Of a DNA stretch of 64,000 nt, positions 63,093-64,000 are shown in pieces; within the stretch, counting starts at the first letter, position 1, and the number at the start of each line of letters is the position of its first letter. The DNA is from Caldithrix sp. (GTDB lineage Bacteria; Zhuqueibacterota; Zhuqueibacteria; Thermofontimicrobiales; Sulfurfontimicrobiaceae). The notes beneath the pieces were generated by a model. It was not told where the DNA came from. It saw only the letters and a program-made list of their open reading frames with translations, and made no database searches. The stretch covers positions 1 to 64,000 of the forward strand of contig DYKB01000031.1 of NCBI GenBank assembly GCA_020722815.1. Reading direction: 5' to 3'. A program made the position numbers and the translations under genes.

Positions 63093-64000
63093 AAGTCATT
63101 ACTTTTTTTAATAATAAAGGTGGAGTTGGCAAGACTACCCTGATTTATCATACCGCATGGATGTTTACTGAACTTGATTTTCGGGTGTTGGTGGTTGATT
63201 TGGATCCTCAATGCAACCTTTCTTCGATGTTCCTTCCCGATGAACGGTTAGAAAATGTCATTGAAGATAACCGTTCAACAATCTTAAGTGCCATTTCGCC
63301 GGTTGTAAAAGGTGTTGGCGATTTTCAAAAGGTTCATATCGAAAAAATTAATGACAAAATATCTTTAATCATTGGGAATCTTGAATTATCAGCTTTTGAG
63401 GATAAGTTAAGTGATAACTGGACAAAATGCCTGAATCGGGATGAGTATGCTTTCCGGGTCGTTTCGGTTTTTTACCGGATTATCCGGGAGGCTGCCGAAA
63501 GAACTAACAGCGAGTACGTGTTAATTGACGTTGGCCCCAATTTAGGGGCAATCAATCGTTCGACACTTATTTCCACAGATTATGTTGTTATTCCAGTAGC
63601 TTCCGATTTATTTTCATTGCAAGGAATTAAAAACCTGGGGAGTTCATTTTCTACCTGGCGAACTGAATGGAAAGACCGGTATGATCGAAATCCAGCATCA
63701 GATTTATTACTTCCAGTGGGAAAAATGCAGCCGGTGGGATATGTTGTTATGCAACATGGTGTGAAAGAAAGCCGCCCGGTTCTTTCTTATTTAAAGTGGG
63801 CCAACAGAATTCCGAAAACATACCAGGAATATATTTTAAAGCATCCAGAAAATGAAATCCAAAGTGTCGAAAATGATGAAAATTGCCTTGGTTTAATAAA
63901 ACATTATCGGAGCTTGATGCCCATGGCAATGGAAGTTCGAAAACCCATATTTTTACTCAAGCCAGCCGATGGCGCAATTGGTGCACATTTTCAAGCGGTG
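63086..64000 (+). CDS. ParA-like ATPase, C-terminally cut by the window end
   Basis: 305 codons are visible of a MinD/ParA-family ATPase: deviant Walker [19 protein letters not shown] (K11-T18), VVDLDPQCNLSSMFL, Walker B-like YVLIDVGPNLGAINRSTL and VIPVASDLFSLQGIKNLG. A long insertion and C-terminal part (GKMQPVGYVVMQHGVKESRP, GLIKHYRSLMPMAMEVRKP, LKPADGAIGAHFQAV) are unlike chromosomal Soj and define a separate family of larger ParA-like proteins. No ParB accompanies it; instead it is translationally coupled to the AlbA_2/ATPase gene. The frame is still open at base 64000. Confidence 0.9.
   Translation, partial: MVKVITFFNNKGGVGKTTLIYHTAWMFTELDFRVLVVDLDPQCNLSSMFLPDERLENVIEDNRSTILSAISPVVKGVGDFQKVHIEKINDKISLIIGNLELSAFEDKLSDNWTKCLNRDEYAFRVVSVFYRIIREAAERTNSEYVLIDVGPNLGAINRSTLISTDYVVIPVASDLFSLQGIKNLGSSFSTWRTEWKDRYDRNPASDLLLPVGKMQPVGYVVMQHGVKESRPVLSYLKWANRIPKTYQEYILKHPENEIQSVENDENCLGLIKHYRSLMPMAMEVRKPIFLLKPADGAIGAHFQAV

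Overview
The window looks like a chromosomal stretch from a moderately AT-rich, Gram-negative-type bacterium. Lipoprotein, Sec and Tat signals, M16 peptidases, RlpA, TolB-like and DUF3857/transglutaminase proteins, GH97/sulfatase genes and a bactofilin-M23-ParB-ParA order suggest an uncultured lineage near the FCB group (Calditrichota/KSB1-like). That placement is inference; there is no rRNA or other marker gene here. All three stop codons are used to end intact genes.

Layout. 1-410: palindromic tandem repeats. 441-4539 (-): Lon-family protease, pyruvate-kinase-C-like protein and a GNAT gene split by an in-frame TAG. 4818-5011: a 194-bp MITE-like element. 5314-10216 (+): surface glycan/glycolipid operon (GT2, radical SAM, LPG-synthase-TM protein, GT2, NodB deacetylase). 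10321-17186 (-): glycan catabolism: a wrecked GH127 gene carrying a second MITE copy, GH97, Uma2 nuclease, Tat sulfatase. 17493-20583 (-): bactofilin, M23 peptidase, ParB, ParA. 20788-25181 (-): DUF4846 protein and a four-subunit flavin/Fe-S dehydrogenase resembling dye-linked L-proline dehydrogenase. 25413-29779 (+): long leader with a strong palindromic element, then a STAND-like ATPase/TPR protein and a radical SAM/SPASM enzyme, the most interesting functional pair. 30136-39497 (-): redoxins, RlpA, secreted proteins, transglutaminase-like lipoprotein, ABC exporter, HD phosphohydrolase. 39717-51992: broken CPBP protease, class I fumarase, ECF sigma operon, TolB-like protein, metallo-beta-lactamase pseudogene, sugar isomerase-like protein, Nnr, cyclase, anaerobic sulfatase maturase, kinase-like protein. 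52172-57941 (+): tandem M16 peptidases. 58063-61895: membrane protein, arginyltransferase-like protein, two flavodoxin-like genes, one with an in-frame TAG and one interrupted by REP-like repeats. 61896-64000 (+): AlbA_2/ATPase protein coupled to a ParA-like ATPase that runs off the window.

Two themes stand out. First, an unusual number of genes carry inactivating lesions (GNAT, GH127, CPBP, MBL-fold, two flavodoxin-like genes), some involving repeats. Second, the anaerobic sulfatase maturase at 49922 probably activates the Cys-type sulfatase at 15705, linking distant parts of the window.
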